Part shown: one piece after another, positions 27,414-36,054 of the stretch
Numbering within the stretch: position 1 is the first letter of the stretch
How the letters are laid out: each line of letters opens with the position of its first letter
Assembly (NCBI RefSeq): GCF_001425025.1
Contig: NZ_LMDE01000015.1
Coordinates: 158,764 to 222,763, forward strand
Reading direction: 5' to 3'
Length of the DNA: 64,000 nucleotides
DNA from: Nocardioides sp. Root122
GTDB taxonomy: Bacteria; Actinomycetota; Actinomycetes; Propionibacteriales; Nocardioidaceae
Notes under the pieces: generated by a model
What the model was told of the DNA's origin: nothing
The model's database searches: none
Seen by the model: the letters and a program-made list of their open reading frames with translations, nothing else
Made by a program: the position numbers and the translations under genes

Positions 27414-30017
27414 ATGAGCAAGCGCCAGCGGATCGTCGTCGTCGGGCACGGCATGGTGGGCCACCGGTTCGCCCAGGCCGCGGTCGAGCGCGGCCTCACC
27501 GAGACCCACGACGTGCTCGTGGTCGGCGAGGAGCCGCGGGCGGCGTACGACCGCGTCGCGCTGACCAGCTGGTTCAGCCACGCCGCCGACGGCGACGGCG
27601 ACGAGGCCCTGACCCTCCTCCCCGGCGGGGCGTACGACGACCCGCGCGTCCGGCTGGTGCTCGACAGCGTCGTGACCGAGGTCGACCGGGCCGAGCGGAC
27701 CGTCACGGTGGTGTCGCCTCCGGCCGCGGTGGGTGACCCGCTGGCGCACCCGGGAGCAGTGACCGTCCACGAGTACGACGTCCTGGTGCTCGCCACCGGC
27801 GCCGCGCCGTTCGTGCCGCCGGTCCCGGGCCGCGGCCTGGCGGGATGCTTCGTCTACCGCACGATCGAGGACCTGCAGGCGATCAAGGCCGCCAGCGCGA
27901 CCGCGACGAGCGGCATCGTGATCGGTGGCGGCCTGCTGGGTCTCGAGGCGGCGAACGCGCTGGTGCAGCTCGGCCTGGACACCCACGTCGTCGAGATGGC
28001 GCCCCGGCTGATGCCGGTCCAGCTCGACGACGCCGCCGGCTCCACGCTGGTGCGGCACATCGAGCGGCTGGGCGTCACCGCCCACACCGACGTCCTCACC
28101 GAGGAGGTCGAGGGCGACGACCGCGTCACCGGCCTGCGGATGCGCCCGGCCGGCACCGAGCAAGGTGCACCCACGACGACCGTCGAGGCGCAGGTGGTGG
28201 TCTTCTCCGCCGGCATCCGGCCCCGCGACGCCCTGGCCCGCGAGTGCGACCTCGCGGTCGCCGAGCGCGGTGGCGTGCTGGTCGACGAGCAGTGCCGCAC
28301 CAGCGACCCGGCGATCTTCGCGATCGGCGAGTGCGCGGCACCCGGAGGGACGATGTACGGGCTGGTGGCTCCCGGCTACGCGATGGCGGAGGTCGTCGTC
28401 GACGCGCTGCTCGACGGTCCCGGCACCTTCACCGGCGCCGACATGTCCACCAAGCTGAAGCTGCTCGGCGTCGACGTGGCCAGCTTCGGAGACGCCTTCG
28501 CCAGGACGCCCGACTCCCTCGAGCTCGTCTACTCCGACGCCGTCGCCGGCGTCTACAAGAAGCTGGTCGTCGCGGAGTCCGACGCCGGCTCGTTCCGGCT
28601 GCTCGGTGGGATCCTCGTCGGCGACGCGTCGGCGTACGGCGTGCTGCGCCCGATGGTGAGCAGCGGGCTCGCCCTGCCCGACAACCCCGAGCAGCTCATC
28701 CTCCCGGCCGGTGGCGGTGTCCGGCTCGGGATGCCCGACGACGCGCAGGTGTGCTCCTGCAACGACGTCACCAAGGCCGACATCCTGCACGCGGTCACCG
28801 AGCAGGGTTGTGAGGACGTGGCGGCGGTCAAGCAGTGCACCCGCGCCGGCAGCACGTGCGGCTCGTGCGTGCCCACGGTCAAGAACCTCGTCGAGGAGCA
28901 CTTCGCCAGCGTCGGCAAGGTGGTCGACAAGGGACTGTGCGAGCACTTCCGGCTCACCCGGCAGGAGCTCTTCGACGTCGTCGCGGTCCACGGCTACCGA
29001 CGCTTCGACGACATCGTCGAGGCCCACGGCACCGGCCGCGGCTGCGACGTGTGCAAGCCCGCCATCGCCAGCATCCTGGCCAGCCAGACCAGCACCCACG
29101 TCCTCGAGCGCGGCACGGCCGAGCTGCAGGACACCAACGACGCCTACCTCGCCAACATCCAGCGCAACGGCACCTACTCCGTCGTCCCGCGCATCCCCGG
29201 CGGCGAGATCACCCCGGAGAAGCTCATCGTCATCGGGGAGGTCGCCCGCGACTTCGACCTCTACACCAAGATCACCGGCGGCCAGCGCATCGACCTGTTC
29301 GGCGCCCGGATGGAGCAGCTGCCCGCGATCTGGCGGCGGCTGGTCGACGCCGGCTTCGAGTCCGGGCACGCCTACGGCAAGTCCCTGCGGACGGTGAAGT
29401 CCTGCGTGGGCTCGACCTGGTGCCGCTACGGCGTCCAGGACTCCGTCGGCCTCGCGATCGCGCTGGAGCTGCGCTACCGCGGCCTGCGCAGCCCCCACAA
29501 GCTCAAGGGCGGCGTCAGCGGGTGCGCCCGCGAGTGCGCCGAGGCACGCGGCAAGGACTTCGGCGTGATCGCCACGGAGAAGGGGTGGAACCTCTACGTC
29601 GGCGGCAACGGGGGCGCGAAGCCCGCCCACGCCCGGCTGCTGGCGGGCGACGTCGACACCGGGACGCTCGTGTCCTACCTCGACCGCTTCCTCATGTACT
29701 ACGTCCGCACCGCCGACCGGCTCCAGCGCACGTCGACCTGGATCGAGCAGCTCGACGGCGGGCTCGACCGGGTCCGCGAGGTGGTCGTGGACGACGCGCT
29801 CGGTCTCGGTGCGGAGCTCGAGGCGGAGATGGCCCGCCACGTCGGTGGGTACGCCGACGAGTGGCGCGCGACTCTCGAGGACCCCGAGAAGCTCGCCCGG
29901 TTCGTCACCTTCGTCAACGCCCCCGACACCCCCGACCCGACGGTCTCCTTCACGACCGAGCGCGACCAGATCCAGCCCATCGCGCCGGCGCTGATCCCGG
30001 TGGGGGCACCGGCATGA
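27414..30017 (+). CDS. nirB: Assimilatory nitrite reductase [NAD(P)H], large subunit
   Basis: 867 residues. Order: FAD fold (RIVVVGHGMVGHRFAQAA), NAD(P)H fold (GIVIGGGLLGLEAANAL), BFD-like [2Fe-2S] domain (VCSCNDVTKADILHAV, STCGSCVP), a second Cys pair GCDVCKPA, a ferredoxin-like half and the siroheme/[4Fe-4S] domain with SCVGSTWCRYG and GGVSGCARECAE carrying four cluster Cys. It reduces nitrite to ammonium in the cytosol with six electrons. ATG 27414 matches the usual start. It overlaps nirD by ATGA, so the nir operon is nirB-nirD-hemD-SDR. The substrate comes from the NasA/NasB system at 15-18 kb. Confidence 0.97.
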   Translation: MSKRQRIVVVGHGMVGHRFAQAAVERGLTETHDVLVVGEEPRAAYDRVALTSWFSHAADGDGDEALTLLPGGAYDDPRVRLVLDSVVTEVDRAERTVTVVSPPAAVGDPLAHPGAVTVHEYDVLVLATGAAPFVPPVPGRGLAGCFVYRTIEDLQAIKAASATATSGIVIGGGLLGLEAANALVQLGLDTHVVEMAPRLMPVQLDDAAGSTLVRHIERLGVTAHTDVLTEEVEGDDRVTGLRMRPAGTEQGAPTTTVEAQVVVFSAGIRPRDALARECDLAVAERGGVLVDEQCRTSDPAIFAIGECAAPGGTMYGLVAPGYAMAEVVVDALLDGPGTFTGADMSTKLKLLGVDVASFGDAFARTPDSLELVYSDAVAGVYKKLVVAESDAGSFRLLGGILVGDASAYGVLRPMVSSGLALPDNPEQLILPAGGGVRLGMPDDAQVCSCNDVTKADILHAVTEQGCEDVAAVKQCTRAGSTCGSCVPTVKNLVEEHFASVGKVVDKGLCEHFRLTRQELFDVVAVHGYRRFDDIVEAHGTGRGCDVCKPAIASILASQTSTHVLERGTAELQDTNDAYLANIQRNGTYSVVPRIPGGEITPEKLIVIGEVARDFDLYTKITGGQRIDLFGARMEQLPAIWRRLVDAGFESGHAYGKSLRTVKSCVGSTWCRYGVQDSVGLAIALELRYRGLRSPHKLKGGVSGCARECAEARGKDFGVIATEKGWNLYVGGNGGAKPAHARLLAGDVDTGTLVSYLDRFLMYYVRTADRLQRTSTWIEQLDGGLDRVREVVVDDALGLGAELEAEMARHVGGYADEWRATLEDPEKLARFVTFVNAPDTPDPTVSFTTERDQIQPIAPALIPVGAPA

Positions 30018-30382
30018 CGGCCACCCGGACGACCCAGATGACCGAGATGACCTGGACGGCCGTGTGCGCCGTCGACGCCATCCCGCTCGAGGGCGGTGTC
30101 GCCGCGCTGGTCGACGGGCAGGCGGTCGCCGTCTTCCGGACCCACGACGGCTCGGTCCACGCTCTCGGCAACATCGACCCGTTCAGCCAGACGTCGGTCC
30201 TCTCGCGCGGCATCGTCGGCAGCCGCGGCGACGCGCCCGTGGTGAGCTCGCCGATGTACAAGCAGGCCTTCGACCTCCGGACCGGCCGCTGCCTCGACGA
30301 CGACAGCGCGGGCGTGCCGGCGTACGACGTCGCGGTGGTCGACGGACGCGTGCTGGTGGGCGCCCCGCGGGAGGCCACGTGA
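30014..30382 (+). CDS. nirD: Nitrite reductase small subunit
   Basis: 122 residues with a Rieske-like fold (WTAVCAVDAIPLEGGVAALVDGQAVAVFRT, HALGNIDPFSQTSVLSRGIVG, VVSSPMYKQAFDLRTGRC). The Cys-x-His ligand pairs of true Rieske proteins are absent (DPFSQ and SPMYKQ instead), which is normal for NirD. It binds NirB and is needed for activity. ATG 30014 overlaps the nirB stop. Confidence 0.95.
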   Translation: MTATRTTQMTEMTWTAVCAVDAIPLEGGVAALVDGQAVAVFRTHDGSVHALGNIDPFSQTSVLSRGIVGSRGDAPVVSSPMYKQAFDLRTGRCLDDDSAGVPAYDVAVVDGRVLVGAPREAT

Positions 30383-31500
30383 CGGCGCTGCCACTCGACG
30401 GCTTCCGGATCGGGGTCACCGCTGCTCGCAAGGCCGAGGAGCAGGTGGCCCTGCTGGAGCGTCGTGGGGCGCGCGTGGAGTGGGCGGCGGCGTTGTCCCT
30501 GGAGCCCAACCACGTCGACCTCGCCGAGCTGCTGACCGCGACGAAGGAGGTGCTCGCCGCTCCGGTGGACTTCTTCCTGGCGACCACCGGCGTGGGGATG
30601 AAGACGTGGCTCGAGGCCGCTCGGGAGGCCGGGCTCCACGACGACCTCGTGGCGACGCTCGGGGGCGCGGAGATCCTCGCGCGGGGGCCGAAGAGCGTGG
30701 GCGTGCTGCGTCGCCACGGCCTGCGAGAGCTGTGGGCGCCGGAGTCGGAGTGCTTCGAGGACGTCCTCGCCCACCTGCGTGGTCGCGACCTCACCGGCAG
30801 GAGGATCGTGGTGCAGGAGCACGGCCAGTCGCTCTCGATGGCCGCGCACGCGCTGCGCCGCCGGGGTGCGTCGGTCGTCACCGTGCCGATCTACCGGGTC
30901 GCGTCGGCCGACGACCCGGAGCCGATGTTCCACCTCATCGACCTGGTCGCCGACCGCGAGCTCGACGCGGTCACCTTCACGTCCGCGCCCGCGGTGGGAG
31001 CGCTGATGGAGGCGGCCTTCTCGGTCGGTCGGCGCGACGACGTCATCTCGGCCTTCCAGTCCGACGTGGTCGCCTCCTGCGTCGGACCGGTCACGGCGGC
31101 CGCGTTCGAGATGTGGGGCGTGCCGACGATCTTCCCCGAGCGCTCGCGCCTGGCCGGGATGGTCAAGCAGCTGGAGACCGAGCTGCCGACCCGGCGCGAC
31201 GGCGTCGACGTACGCCTCGCGGACGGGCGGACGCTGATCGTGCACGGCGACTCGCTGATCCTCGACGGCGTACCGGTCGAGCTGTCCCCGGCGCCTGCGT
31301 CGGTCCTGATGGCGCTGCTGGTAAACCCCGGGTTCGTGGTCTCCCGCCGTGCGCTGCTGGCCGCGCTGCCCAGCGGCCAGGCCGGCTCGGAGCACGCGGT
31401 CGAGATGGCCGTCGCCCGGCTGCGCGCCGCGATCGGGACCAAGGCGGTGCTGACGGTCGTGAAGCGGGGCTACCGGCTGGCTGTCACTGTGGAGGCATGA
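30379..31500 (+). CDS. hemD: Uroporphyrinogen-III synthase fused to a winged-helix DNA-binding domain
   Basis: 373 residues. Residues 1-265 are a HemD domain (DGFRIGVTAARKAEEQVALLERRGA, FLATTGVGMKTWLEAA, VQEHGQSLSMAAHALRRRGA, TFTSAPAVGALM, SCVGPVTAAAFEMWG), which closes hydroxymethylbilane to uroporphyrinogen III, precursor of siroheme. Residues 280-373 are an OmpR-like winged helix (LSPAPASVLMALLVNPGFVVSRRALL, EHAVEMAVARLRAAIG, VKRGYRLAV). The GTG start overlaps nirD (GTGA). The layout matches the mycobacterial HemD-regulator type linked to nirBD. It may supply siroheme to NirB, regulate nitrogen genes, or both. Confidence 0.92.
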   Translation: MTALPLDGFRIGVTAARKAEEQVALLERRGARVEWAAALSLEPNHVDLAELLTATKEVLAAPVDFFLATTGVGMKTWLEAAREAGLHDDLVATLGGAEILARGPKSVGVLRRHGLRELWAPESECFEDVLAHLRGRDLTGRRIVVQEHGQSLSMAAHALRRRGASVVTVPIYRVASADDPEPMFHLIDLVADRELDAVTFTSAPAVGALMEAAFSVGRRDDVISAFQSDVVASCVGPVTAAAFEMWGVPTIFPERSRLAGMVKQLETELPTRRDGVDVRLADGRTLIVHGDSLILDGVPVELSPAPASVLMALLVNPGFVVSRRALLAALPSGQAGSEHAVEMAVARLRAAIGTKAVLTVVKRGYRLAVTVEA

Positions 31501-32402
31501 CCTCACCGATCGTCGTCGTGACCGGAGCCAACGGCCTCGTCGGCAGCCACGTGGTGGCTGCCCTGGGCGAGCGGGGTGCGACGGTGCGTGCCGTCGTACG
31601 CCGTGTGGGTGCTGCGCCGGACCTGCCCGGCGTCGAGGAGCACGTCGGCGACTTCGCCGACCCGGTCTTCGCCGAGACCGTCGTGGCCGGCGCGGACGCG
31701 CTGGTCACGACCGTGCACCCGCTGGGCGGCGACCACGACGCGCAGCGCCGCGTCGGCCTGGACGGCACCTTGGTGATCGCCACGGCCGCGGCCGACGCCG
31801 GCGTCCCACTGCTGGTCCACGTCTCGACCGCCGCCGTCTACGACCGCAGTCCCGGCGCGGGCGACGTCTCCGAGGGCTCGGCGCTGGTGGACGACGACGC
31901 CGGGGACTACCCGGTCATCAAGCGTGACGTCGACGCCGCCCTCGACCGTCTCGAGGGCGCGACGCGCGTGCTGCTGCGGCCCCCCGCCATCCTCGGGCAG
32001 GGGGAGTCCTCGGTCTGGAACTCCGTCCGACCCGCCCAGCTGCGCGACTCCGAGTCCGAGCGCCGCGCCCAGCCCGACAAGTCCTTCGCCTGGGTGCACG
32101 TCACCGACCTGGCGGCGCTCGCCGCCGACCTGGCCACCGGCGCGATCCCCGCCGGCTCGGACATCTCGTCCGGCCCGCTCGCGGGTGGCTGCACCCCGGT
32201 CAACGTGGCGAGCGAGCCGGCCACCCAGCGCGACTACGTCGGCACCGTGGCCCGCGCCCTCAGCGTCGAGCCGGTCTGGGAGGGCGGCGAGGCCTGGACC
32301 GGCCAGATCCTCGCCGACCGGGCGCGATCCTGGGGCTGGGCTCCCGCCGTGTCGCTGGCCGACGCGCTCGCCGAGCTGGAGGACGGGGTGCGCGCGCTGT
32401 AG
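31497..32402 (+). CDS. NAD(P)-dependent sugar-epimerase-like SDR, last gene of the nir operon
   Basis: 301 residues. Rossmann motif VTGANGLVGSHVVAAL, VRRVGAAPDLPGVEEHVGDF, then VHVSTAAVYDRSPGAG (Ser/Tyr region) and DDDAGDYPVIKRDVDAALDRL, where YPVIK serves as the Tyr-x3-Lys site. LLRPPAILGQGE and FAWVHVTDLAALAADL are typical of atypical extended SDRs. ATG 31497 overlaps the hemD stop (ATGA). Its link to nitrite assimilation is only positional. Confidence 0.85.
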   Translation: MTSPIVVVTGANGLVGSHVVAALGERGATVRAVVRRVGAAPDLPGVEEHVGDFADPVFAETVVAGADALVTTVHPLGGDHDAQRRVGLDGTLVIATAAADAGVPLLVHVSTAAVYDRSPGAGDVSEGSALVDDDAGDYPVIKRDVDAALDRLEGATRVLLRPPAILGQGESSVWNSVRPAQLRDSESERRAQPDKSFAWVHVTDLAALAADLATGAIPAGSDISSGPLAGGCTPVNVASEPATQRDYVGTVARALSVEPVWEGGEAWTGQILADRARSWGWAPAVSLADALAELEDGVRAL

Positions 32403-32820
32403 GTCGGCGCTCCATGACGTCCGTACCGGGACGTGCAGCCACCAGTCCACTGGCCGCAGCGGTGGACTGGAGCGACCGTGGGCCAGAAGCAGGCACGCGG
32501 CTGATGAGGGAGGCGCGACAGGACGGCGGATCTCCTGGTGACTGTCGTCTGCACGCTGGTCAAGGACCACCCGACCTCGGTCGTCGTCCACGCGGTGGCC
32601 ACGACTCCCGGCACCGCTCGAACAGCAGGTAGGGCCGTGCGGGACGGGATCATCCGCACCAGCCCCGCGGCCGATCCGGACAGGAACGCGGTCAGCCAGG
32701 AACCCTGAGGCGTACACGTGTCCGAGAAGTCGCCCCGAAAGTCTGGTCCGGGGGGCGACAACGCGGACACGTGTGGTGTCCGTGCGCGCGGGAAGCCGAG
32801 CACCCGCCTACGGTGCAGGC
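32403..32820. other. 418-base non-coding gap
   Basis: No convincing gene is visible on either strand; the open frames here read as shadows. The right half holds the long interrupted hairpin at 32714-32774. It probably contains the end of the nir operon transcript and the promoter for the short VOC gene. Confidence 0.5.
32714..32774. repeat. Long two-tier inverted repeat
   Basis: Outer arms ACACGTGTCCG (32714-32724) and CGGACACGTGT (32764-32774) pair perfectly over 11 bp; inner arms GTCGCCCC (32729-32736) and GGGGCGAC (32752-32759) over 8 bp. A symmetrical 4x4 internal loop lies between and a 15-base apical loop on top. It could be a terminator, a structured RNA or a small mobile repeat. Confidence 0.75.
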
Positions 32821-33027
32821 ATGGCAGCACGACTCCAGTCGCTGACGATCGTCTCCGCCGACCCCGAGCGGCTCGCGTCCTTCTGGCGCGAGCTCCTCGG
32901 CCCCTCCGGCGAGGTCGGGCTGAACCAGATCCACGTCCACCTGAGCAGCAACGCCGCGAGCCAGGAGGACACGGTCGCGCGGGCCCTCGCCGACCCGGAC
33001 GGCAACGAGTTCCGCCTGCGTGGCTGA
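32821..33027 (+). CDS. Shortened glyoxalase/VOC-like protein
   Basis: 68 residues. The start SLTIVSADPERLASFWRELLGP and the end ALADPDGNEFRLRG are the two ends of a glyoxalase_6/VOC domain, which is usually about 115 residues. The middle strands are missing: GLNQIHVHLSSNAASQEDTVAR runs directly into the closing DPDGNEF motif, so an internal in-frame deletion of some 40 residues is likely. It may be a decayed gene. The long inverted repeat lies 47 bases before ATG 32821. Confidence 0.6.
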   Translation: MAARLQSLTIVSADPERLASFWRELLGPSGEVGLNQIHVHLSSNAASQEDTVARALADPDGNEFRLRG

Positions 33028-33030
33028 GGG

Positions 33031-34062
33031 TCAGCGGGTCCGGAAGGTCCAGCTGGCCTTCTGGATGCCGGGCTTGTCCGGGTCCTGGTCGAGGGCGTTG
33101 CCGAGGGTGTCGCGCACCTTGGAGGTCACGACGACGCGGTAGGTCGTGCCGGGCCGCAGGCGGCTCTTCGGCTTCAGGGTGAGCCGCGCCCGCTTGGCGT
33201 CGTACGACATCCGCGTCGGCACGCGCGCGGCCTTGCCCTTGCGGTGCAGGCGGACGCTGGCCCGGGTGAGGGTGGCGGCACGGATCTTGGTCGAGAAGGT
33301 GACCTTGATGGCGACGGTGCGGCTCACCCGGGTGGCCCCGGCGCTGGGCGCGGACGCGTTCACCACCGGCGCGGCTGCGGCGGGCGGCGTGGGGGTCGGC
33401 GTGGTCGGGGTGGGAGCGGTCGGGTCCGACGCGTTCTGCCACAGCGGCGTCACCCAGTAGCTCGAGCTGCGGAAGCCGTCCGTGGGGGAGGTGCAGGGCG
33501 CGACGTCGTAGCAGTGCACGCCGTTGGGCGCGGAGTCCGTCGCCCGCAGGGCGGTGATGGGTCCGCGGGTGACCGCGCGGTCGAAGAAGTCGTACTGGAA
33601 GGCGTACTTGGTGGCCGGCGTGTGGTAGGACGCGATGTAGGTCTGGCCGGGGGAGATGGTGACGGGCTGGGCGAAGACCAGGTCCTGCCAACCCTTGCGC
33701 GTCGTCGGCGCGAAGGTCCCCGTCGCGATCCGGTTGCCCAGGCTGTCCCACAAGGAGCCGGTGACCGTCGCCGGGTCGACGCGGTAGACCCGGACGCCGA
33801 CCACGCTGACCACGCGGGAGGCCCGGAACCGGGTGCCGAGCTCGACGCCGTTGCGCCAGTCGTTGGCCGTGCAGAAGCCGTCGTCGAGCCGCCAGCGACC
33901 ACAGTCCGCAGCCTCGAGGCCGGGTCCGAAGTCGGCGTCCCAGAGCCCGACGTGGCCGGGCGCCGCGCGGGGCGCCGGCGGGGACGTGGCTGCAGGGGGC
34001 AGCACCGTCAGCGACGCCAGCACCAGCCCAGCCAGAGACGCGACGAGCGTCCTGATCCTCAT
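33031..34062 (-). CDS. Secreted DUF4082 protein with C-terminal Ig-like domain
   Basis: 343 residues. Signal peptide MRIRTLVASLAGLVLASLTVLPPAATS. Residues about 55-200 are a DUF4082 beta-sandwich (NGVELGTRFRASRVVSVVGVRVYR, SLWDSLGNRIATGTF, GQTYIASYHTPATKYAF), a Pro/Thr linker (TPTTPTPTPPAAAAP) follows, and residues 240-343 form a Big_5-type bacterial Ig-like domain (KVTFSTKIRAATLTRASVRL, TYRVVVTSKVRDTLGNAL). DUF4082 often occurs in cell-surface or polysaccharide-associated proteins. ATG 34062. It is probably extracellular; the ligand is unknown. Confidence 0.85.
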   Translation of the reverse strand: MRIRTLVASLAGLVLASLTVLPPAATSPPAPRAAPGHVGLWDADFGPGLEAADCGRWRLDDGFCTANDWRNGVELGTRFRASRVVSVVGVRVYRVDPATVTGSLWDSLGNRIATGTFAPTTRKGWQDLVFAQPVTISPGQTYIASYHTPATKYAFQYDFFDRAVTRGPITALRATDSAPNGVHCYDVAPCTSPTDGFRSSSYWVTPLWQNASDPTAPTPTTPTPTPPAAAAPVVNASAPSAGATRVSRTVAIKVTFSTKIRAATLTRASVRLHRKGKAARVPTRMSYDAKRARLTLKPKSRLRPGTTYRVVVTSKVRDTLGNALDQDPDKPGIQKASWTFRTR

Positions 34063-34101
34063 GTCTCCCCAACCCACGTGTGTGGCCCGAACCTAACAAG
34101 C

Positions 34102-34115
34102 CACCCCTAGGGGTG
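34102..34115. promoter_or_regulatory. Perfect 14-bp palindrome upstream of the DUF4082 gene
   Basis: CACCCCTAGGGGTG is a perfect palindrome about 40 bases before ATG 34062 and 33 bases past the symporter stop. It may be an operator or part of a terminator. Confidence 0.35.
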
Positions 34116-34147
34116 ACTGGCGAACCGCGCAGAAGGTGCCCGATGGT

Positions 34148-35665
34148 CTAGCCGCGTTCGAGCTCGACGGCCTCAGGGGTGTGGAGGCGGACCATGAACC
34201 GACCGGCATGGGCAGGGACCGACGCATGCGTCATGCGGGAGACCACGACCATGGTCAGGAACGACGCCGGCACGGACCACGCCGCGGGCTGGCCGAGCAG
34301 CGCGGCCGTCCAGCCGCCCGACGGTGACGCTCCCAGCGTCCACGCGACCGCTGCGCCGGAGCCGAGCCCGCCCACGAGCAGCCCCGCCACGGCCCCGGCG
34401 GGGGTCAGGCCCCGCCACCAGATCCCGAGCATCAGCAGCGGCGCGAACGTCGACGCCGTCACCGCGAACGCCAGGCCCACGGTCCGGGCCACCGCGACGT
34501 CCTGCGCCGGCAGCGACGCCAGCAGGGGTACGACGACGGCGATCGCCGCCGCGACGCGGAACGCCGCCACCCCGCCGAGCCGGTAGCGGCCCCACCGCCG
34601 CCCGGTGACGTCTTGGGACAGCACGCCGGCCACGGCGATGGTCAGCCCCGAGCTCGTCGACAGGAACGCGGCGAAGGCGCCGGCGGTGACCAGCCCGGTG
34701 AGCACCGACCCTGCCAGGCCCGGCACCATCAGGTGCGGCAGCTCGAGCACCAGCACGTCGGAGCGCCCGTCGACCAGGTCGGCGGCGTAGATGCGGCCGA
34801 GGGCGGCGTAGAGCGGCGGCAGGACGTAGAAGATGCCGAGCAGCACCAGCACCGCGAGCGTCGTGCGCCGGGCTGCCCGCCCGTCGGGGTTGGTGTAGAA
34901 GCGCACCACGACGTGCGGCAGCCCCATCGTGCCGAGGAAGGTCGCGATGATCAGGGAGTACGTCGTGTAGAGCCCGATGCTGCCGCCGGACGAGGCGAGC
35001 GGCACCGACCACGACGTCGGCGCCGCACGCGTCGGGTCGGGTGCGCCGTCGCTCGCCCAGACCGCGAGCAGCACGAAGACCGGGACGAGCAGCGCGGTCA
35101 GCTTGACCCAGAACTGGAAGGCCTGCACGAAGGTGATCGACCGCATCCCGCCGGGGCTCACCGACGCGAGCACGACGAGCGCGACCACGAGCGAGCCGGA
35201 CCAGGCGGGCGCGTCGATGGTGGCCCGGAGGGTGACCCCGGCTCCCTGGAACTGCGGCAGCAGGTAGAGCCACCCGATCCCGACCACCAGCACCGAGCAG
35301 AGCTTGCGCACCCCGCGCGAGCCGAGCCGTGCCTCGGCGAAGTCGGGCAGCGTGTAGGCCCCGGAGCGACGCAACGGTGCGGCGACGAGGACGAGCAGGA
35401 CGAGGTAGCCGGCGGTCCAGCCGACCGGGTACCAGAGCATCTCGGCGCCGAAGGTGAGCAGCAGCCCGGCGACGCCGAGGAACGAGGCTGCCGAGAGGTA
35501 CTCGCCACCGATCGCGCTCGCGTTCAGCCGCGGGCGGACGGTGCGGGAGGCGACGAAGAAGTCGCTGGTCGTGCGCGAGATGCGCAGGCCCCACGTGCCG
35601 ATCGCGAGCGTGGCCAGCGAGACCAGGACGACCGCCACGACGCCGGGCACGACGCTCGTGCTCAC
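34148..35665 (-). CDS. Sodium:solute symporter linked to a LytS/LytTR system
   Basis: 505 residues, about 13 helices, SSS family: TTSDFFVASRTVRPRLNASAIGGEYLSAASFLG, TLPDFAEARLGSRGVRKL, SPGGMRSITFVQAFQFWVK, VVVRFYTNPDG. It resembles ActP/PutP-type carriers for carboxylates. The GTG start at 35665 overlaps the stop of a small two-helix membrane protein (GTGA). Upstream in the same operon are a LytTR regulator and its kinase, so transport and sensing of one substrate are probably coupled. It is a second, distinct SSS carrier besides ActP; substrate not determinable. Confidence 0.9.
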   Translation of the reverse strand: MSTSVVPGVVAVVLVSLATLAIGTWGLRISRTTSDFFVASRTVRPRLNASAIGGEYLSAASFLGVAGLLLTFGAEMLWYPVGWTAGYLVLLVLVAAPLRRSGAYTLPDFAEARLGSRGVRKLCSVLVVGIGWLYLLPQFQGAGVTLRATIDAPAWSGSLVVALVVLASVSPGGMRSITFVQAFQFWVKLTALLVPVFVLLAVWASDGAPDPTRAAPTSWSVPLASSGGSIGLYTTYSLIIATFLGTMGLPHVVVRFYTNPDGRAARRTTLAVLVLLGIFYVLPPLYAALGRIYAADLVDGRSDVLVLELPHLMVPGLAGSVLTGLVTAGAFAAFLSTSSGLTIAVAGVLSQDVTGRRWGRYRLGGVAAFRVAAAIAVVVPLLASLPAQDVAVARTVGLAFAVTASTFAPLLMLGIWWRGLTPAGAVAGLLVGGLGSGAAVAWTLGASPSGGWTAALLGQPAAWSVPASFLTMVVVSRMTHASVPAHAGRFMVRLHTPEAVELERG

Positions 35666-36054
35666 GGGGGGTCCTCCGGCAGGACGGTGCCCATCAGGTC
35701 GGCGAAGTCGCGCTCGTTGGCCTCGGAGCGCCGGACGTAGAACCAGCCGAGCAGCACCAGCCACGGATAGGTGAGCAGCCCGAGCAGCAGCCACGCCAGG
35801 GGCACCGGCCCCAGGCGTACGTCGCCGAGCGAGGGGACCAGGTGGAACAGCACCGGCAGCAGCCCGAGGGTCAGCGCCAGCGCGACCAGCACCCGTCCCG
35901 CCAGCAGCAGCTGCTCGCGCAGCAGGGAGCGCATGAACACCTCACCGAGCGCCGTCTCGGCGTCGATCTCGCGCGTCCCCGTCGACCGTACGGCGTCCGC
36001 GCGGCGCCGCGGGGGCCCGGTGACCCGCACCCGCGGTGGCGGCTGGTCGCTCAC
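35662..36054 (-). CDS. Small two-helix membrane subunit of the symporter operon
   Basis: 130 residues. A basic N-terminal stretch precedes REIDAETALGEVFMRSLLREQL, then two hydrophobic helices (LVALALTLGLLPVLFHLV and VPLAWLLLGLLTYPWLVLLGWFYV) and the tail RRSEANERDFADLMG. The architecture recalls the DUF485 partner of ActP, but the sequence differs. GTG 36054 overlaps the regulator stop (GTGA), and its stop overlaps the symporter start. It is probably an accessory to the symporter. Confidence 0.8.
   Translation of the reverse strand: MSDQPPPRVRVTGPPRRRADAVRSTGTREIDAETALGEVFMRSLLREQLLLAGRVLVALALTLGLLPVLFHLVPSLGDVRLGPVPLAWLLLGLLTYPWLVLLGWFYVRRSEANERDFADLMGTVLPEDPP

Noticed and set aside
27276..29840. 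854-codon open frame antisense to nirB
   Set aside because: High-GC shadow frame: Val/Ala/Asp/Gly-biased composition, no domains, fully covered by nirB, which has all its family motifs.
32414..32632. 72-codon frame in the 418-base gap
   Set aside because: Arg/Gly/Ser-rich shadow composition, no ribosome site and no family.
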